Shown: piece after piece, positions 59,602 through 64,000 of the stretch | Position numbering within the stretch: position 1 is the stretch's first letter | Layout of the letters: each line of letters opens with the position of its first letter | NCBI RefSeq assembly: GCF_932294415.1 | Contig: NC_065538.1 | Coordinates: 9,678,330-9,742,329, forward strand | Length of the DNA: 64,000 bases | From: Quercus robur | Lineage: Eukaryota; Streptophyta; Magnoliopsida; Fagales; Fagaceae | Reading direction: 5' to 3' | Notes under the pieces: model-generated | What the model saw: only the letters and a program-made list of their open reading frames with translations | The model's database searches: none | Told to the model about the DNA's origin: nothing | Translations under genes and position numbers: made by a program

Positions 59602-61941
59602 ATGAAAAGCGCATTGGAGAAGAGTGATAATACTTCCAGTGAGTTCCCAGCTGGAATGAGGGTTTTAATTGTCGATGGGTATCCGGAAAGTCTCCACCTG
59701 TTGGAAACGATGCTTAAGCAATGTGATTACGAAGGTATATATATGCACTGGAGTTTGGTCTCATTTTTCTTTTCCCCTTTTTTTTTGTTTGGATGTGAGG
59801 AAAATAATGGAATAACAAATAATCATATTCGTGACCCCGTGTCACTAGCTAGCTTTGTCCTTGTCTCTAATGTGTGCTACTTTCCCACCTACATTGTTTA
59901 GGTTTCTAAATCACACACCATGTTGTGATGTTGTGTTTGATATTGAACTTTGATCAAACTTTTTATGTGTTCTTCCAATATATTTCTTCACCCCTACTGT
60001 GTTACATTAAAGTGAACATAAATAATTTCAGTTGCCAAATGCAATCGAGGGAAGGATGCGTTGAATTTGCTTAAAAATAGCAGAAGCAACGAATTTGATA
60101 TTATTTTGACTGAAAGATGCCTGCCTGACATGGATGAAATTACGCTTCTTGGAAAATTGAGCAAGGCCACTGATTTGCCAGTCATAAGTAAGCATATATA
60201 CAGCTTGTCTTGTTCAATTCAATTTACTATATTCTTTTGCCTTTTACTATGATATATTTAAATTGCAATCTCATTATTTAACAGCATATGCTATATTATT
60301 GTGGCTTAAGAGGGGCAAGCTTATTGTCAGGCCATGTCTAACATCCCAGTATTTGTTATTTTACAGTTATGTCCGAGGTTGGAGATAATAGCACCATGGT
60401 GTATAGCATAAAATATGGTGCTTGTTATTATCTGGTGAAGCCTATCCAAATGGATGAACTCAAAAAGATTTGGATTCATGTGTTAAAGCATAGGATAAGT
60501 AAGTGTTTTGAAGTGCCACCGCAGCGGAATGAAGAGAAAAAAGAACGGATGATCTGGACATCTGAAATGAGAGAAATATTTCACCAATGTTATCTGGGGC
60601 TGAGACCTGGTGTGAATCCGTTCCCGGCCCTAATCTTAAGCTTCAATAATTTGTTATTCTTACAAAATTCACAACCCAATCAACCCAGCCCAATATACAT
60701 TATCAATAATATTTAAAATGGACAAAGTTTAGTTTATAGCTCACTAAACAAATTAACATGGTTGTATATTTTGAAATTTAACTATTAAATTACATGTTTT
60801 TTATATTTTTAAATCACATGTTTTTTACTATTTGTTTCAAAAACTTATTTTTTAATATATAATTTTAGATTACAAAAACTCGAAATTTAAATATTTAATT
60901 GATGACATAATTATTAATTTTTGATTTTATTGAAATTTTGTAAGCATGAAGATATAAGAAAATAATGTAATCTAATAGTCAATTTGTTAAAATTTACATC
61001 CTATTAAAAAATATTAAGTAGAGTTAAAAAGTTTGTTGACAAACATTGTCAGTTTAAAAAAACATATTTTAAATTAATTATTTTTATTTTATTTTTTCAG
61101 ACTTGTTATACCCATCACTCTGCTTTTATGGACTACCACATATTATGAGTGTGGAATAATTAACACTTTGATATAATTAGTGCACATTATTATTATTTTT
61201 CTAGTCAATGTAGAATTCCAAAACCAATAAATAAATCTCTATAATTCTCCCACTAACGTAACATGTGTATGTAACTCCCAAGAAAAGAATTTTGTTTCTT
61301 ACGAAGAGAACTAAACAGTAAATAGAGCCATTGCGATTGTTTGAGCATCCCATTCCTTTCTTCTCTAATACTAATATTCATGTCTGTATGACAATATCTT
61401 GTGTTGCTGCAGAGGCTACTCCCAATAAAATTTTGAATAGAATGAAAGCACAGGGTGTCCAAAATCTGACTAGAGAACATGTTTCTAGCTATCTGCAGGT
61501 GCTTGTAATTTCTTTAGCTGGTTTTTACCTCTATATTATCAAGTTAAACCGTCATATTAATTCCTTCTTCGGTGAAGGACACGTACAACTTACAAATTCA
61601 TGTCCAAAATACAGAAATACCGTAAAAAACGGCCGAGCGGGAATGACGAAGTCCTGAACACCAAGCAGCTTGAATTATCTAACATTGGAACTCAAGCCGT
61701 TGGGAATGTAGCGTTCCGTGACAGGTCAAGTATTACTGATGGTAGTACTAGTTATGGAAACCGAAGTGACACTTTTATGGCAGAGAATGTAGCTGCCATG
61801 GGAGGCAAAGGCCCAACTTATTTTCCTGCGTTAGAGTTGTCTAACCATGATAATTTTCTTGGGGACAATCCTGGAGATTCTGCTGGTATCAACTTGGATC
61901 AGTTGGATGATATTCTTGTTGATTATGATTCTAATATATAA
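59602..61941 (+). CDS. Type-B response-regulator-like protein RR2, 5 exons, 314 aa
   Basis: This is a paralogue of RR1 with the same five-exon plan and phases. Exons: 59602-59734, 60032-60187, 60367-60609, 61413-61498, 61615-61941, all GT-AG. The receiver (about 20-135) begins RVLIVDGYPES, with only one of the two pocket acids (D25, then Gly). FDIILTERCLPDMDE has E72 at the phospho-acceptor position, and LVKPIQMDEL retains K121. The GARP region (about 158-210) reads MIWTSEMREIFHQCYLGL, then EATPNKILNRM and VSSYLQKYRKKR; His to Tyr in the usual SHLQKY is unusual, and the junction LGLRPEATP has one residue more than the usual LGIDKATP. The tail is short and ends in an acidic LDQLDDILVDYDSN. The receiver is more degenerate than in RR1. 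It is probably a gene, but could be on its way to a pseudogene. Confidence 0.82.
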
Positions 61942-63533
61942 GAGGAATGCATTCATGAAGGTTAGTTTACTGTTTTTTCCAAGTCTTTTGGTACAAGTTA
62001 TAAAAAACTTTACTGTCTAAAATATTACGAATTAAATCACATATTTTCCTTTTTGTTCTCTTGTAGCTAAATGCTGGATTTCCTGAATCCAACTCTGACT
62101 GTCCTAAAAAGCTTTGGAATGAAACATTGATCCTTCCTCCAGACAGTGGATAGAGATGGTCTAGGCCCATCTGCTCTTTGTAGTTCCTTTGTTGTATACT
62201 TATGTTTTGTAAAAAAATTAGTTTATTCAGCAACACACAAAAGCATGTGTGAATTTTCTTTATGCATTTTCTGAATGCACTTCCCTTCCATTTTACCAAC
62301 CGACAAGTCTCTTTTACACCAATACTTATTAGTGTTCCCTTTAGAAGCATGATTAAATCCTTTGCACATACCCTCAGCTATTACTAGCAACAATTAGATT
62401 GCATTTAGTATCGGCTTAAAAAGTCCCCTTTTTATTTTATTTTTTATTTTATAACTATTTAGTTTATTTTATAGTACCCAAATGAGATGCCATGCTATTG
62501 AGGATGTGAAAATTTTGTTGCCCCTGCAAATGTTGTAAATCATATGATCTTTGTGTGAAGAAGTAATAGTAGAACACAAAATTTTTATGTAGTTAGTGTG
62601 ACAAATTATGATTGAAATAAAATTATTTTTATATGGGTAAAATATTGAAATTTGTTTTTTGGAAAACTCAATTGGTGTTGTATTTGATTGAATATAATTC
62701 GTTTTCTTTTAATTTGTTTTTGATAATTCGATATTTATGAGTTTTCTAGTGTGTGGTCCACAGAAAATAATTGATTTCTTTCAAAATTTATTTTTTATAT
62801 CTTAATTATTTACTTATCATTATAATTAATTATTTGTTACTACTAATAATGATGAAATATAATTTTTCTAAAAAAAAAATTATTTATTTTTTAAATAAAA
62901 AATTCAAAATTTGTAAGAAAGAATGAATTTAAGTATTTAATGATCATTATTTTAGAACCGTTATTATAAACTCTTTTACCATCCTTGTAATTGATTCCCC
63001 CCCCCCCCCCCCCCAAAAAAAAAGAAAAGAAAAAGAAAAACCACGTTGTACTTTCTATGAACACATTCAAATTCACCACCACCGCCTTCTCCCCCTCTTT
63101 ATTATTATTATTATTATTTTTATATGTGACCGAATTGCCTAGTTCTGCTCTGGTCTTCATGTCTCTGCGCTTTTGTCGGCCCTGTGGCTGTGCTGTGGGC
63201 CCTTAAAGTTTTTCTTCTCCGTTGAAATTTATTGACTATCCCGTTTCATCAAAAAAGAAGATTAAAGAACCAAGAAAAAAAAAAAAAAAACAGCAAAATA
63301 CCATTCTTATCTAGAAAGAAAGATGCATTCTTGTTTCCAAAAGTTTTGAAGAGGATTTTTTGAGAGCCTACTTCTTTATTTCTCTTTTTAAGCAAAATAA
63401 TTTTATTCAGTTGTGTCTAGCAGCAGTGGAATTTGGAGAAAGGGATATCACTTTCAATAAGTCTACCGGTTATAATTATATTCTAGTGAATTGAGAACAG
63501 ACCTTACAACTATTAACTCTAGAGAATAAGAAC
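61942..63533. other. 3' end of RR2 and gene-free DNA
   Basis: A splice-like TCTTGTAG at about 62059-62066 with following exon-like sequence matches the RR1 downstream exon. After 62200 nothing coding was recognised. An 18-base C run followed by nine A (62997-63023) and a TTATTATTATTATTATTATT tract (about 63101-63120) are the notable simple sequences. Confidence 0.45.
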
Positions 63534-64000
63534 CACTACAAAAAAAAGGACCTCTGGCCGCGTTTTAAAAACGCGGCTATATGATTAAAAAACGTGGCTA
63601 TATCCTCTGGCCACGTTTTTTTAGGCCGCGGTTCAGAATGTGGCCTAAAACCTGTGACTATAGGACTGATGGTCCTATGGCCGCACTTTTTAAACGCGGC
63701 CCCAGCTCGGGCCCTATAGCCACGTTTAAAACGTGGCCTAAGGGTCCCGTCTTAGGCCGCGTTTTAAACGTGGCCATAGGGTTTCGTCTTGGGCCTCGTT
63801 TTAAACGCAGCCCAAGGTTAGACCTTAGGCCGCGTTTATAACGCGGCCTGAGACTGGACCCTTAGGCCGCGTTTAAGAAGTGTGGCCATACCCTCCATGC
63901 TGAGGGCCTCTACACACCTTTAAGCCGCGTTTTAACCGTGGCCTAAGGTCCAGCCTTGGGCTGCGTTTAAAACGCGGCCCAAGAGTTCACCCTGAGGCCA
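63534..64000. mobile_element. CACTA (En/Spm) element, terminal end, running off the window
   Basis: It begins CACTACAAAAAAAAGGACC, the canonical CACTA end, after AAC. It is followed by a dense array of GC-rich palindromic subterminal motifs, GGCCGCGTTTTAAACGCGGCC and variants, about every 25-45 bases on both strands (for example 63556, 63610, 63690, 63720, 63750, 63825, 63865, 63925, 63965). These are the likely transposase-binding subterminal repeats. The other end is outside the window. Confidence 0.8.

Noticed and set aside
62991..63206. Pro/Lys-rich frame 62991-63206 and its antisense partner
   Set aside because: Created by the poly-C/poly-A tract and a TTA repeat; no domain or gene context.

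Overview
This is a stretch of plant nuclear DNA. It is AT-rich, its genes have many introns with GT-AG junctions, and the DNA between them is full of plant LTR retrotransposons, SINEs, MITEs and CACTA ends. The protein families (a plant SurE phosphatase, a PP7-type phosphatase, a MAIN-LIKE plant mobile domain protein, and type-B response regulators with a GARP DNA-binding domain) point to a eudicot. The style of the repeats suggests a woody species, perhaps of the oak family, but that is an impression and not proven. No rRNA genes, functional tRNA genes or CRISPR arrays were seen.

Layout. 1-10.3 kb is gene-free. It holds a complete non-autonomous LTR element (2020-5551, TSD AATAT), several MITEs, a SINE, a TRIM-like element and an RNase H fragment. 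10.35-15.98 kb (minus) is a complete 10-exon SurE-family gene, 403 aa. 16.3-27.3 kb is gene-free and is dominated by a 2.2 kb direct tandem duplication (16281-20660) with different small transposons in each copy. 28.7-36.3 kb (plus) is a 10-coding-exon PP7-like phosphatase gene, 728 aa. 37.7-39.7 kb (minus) is a 5-exon MAIN-LIKE (plant mobile domain) gene, 499 aa, tail to tail with the phosphatase gene. 40-52 kb is repeats: a CACTA end, a copia LTR with its primer site, a probable second LTR, and a tandem triplication carrying a 1046 bp Harbinger-like insertion with its empty site preserved. 52.35-56.58 kb and 59.60-61.94 kb (both plus) are two tandem type-B response-regulator-like genes (400 and 314 aa) with identical intron phases. 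Both have Glu at the phospho-acceptor position. A dead copia gag lies between them. The window ends inside a CACTA element (from 63534).

How the genes fit together. The most striking point is the PP7-like/MAIN-LIKE pair. In Arabidopsis MAIN/MAIL1 (plant mobile domain proteins) and PP7L are reported to act in one nuclear complex that keeps transposons silent, and the two folds are fused in a single protein elsewhere in plants. Here their genes sit 1.4 kb apart. The phosphatase also has Asn in place of a metal-bridging Asp, which suggests a scaffold or weakened enzyme. The response-regulator pair looks like a local duplication of a phosphorylation-independent DNA-binding regulator. All exon models were built by eye from splice sites and reading frame, and all close without a frame break.
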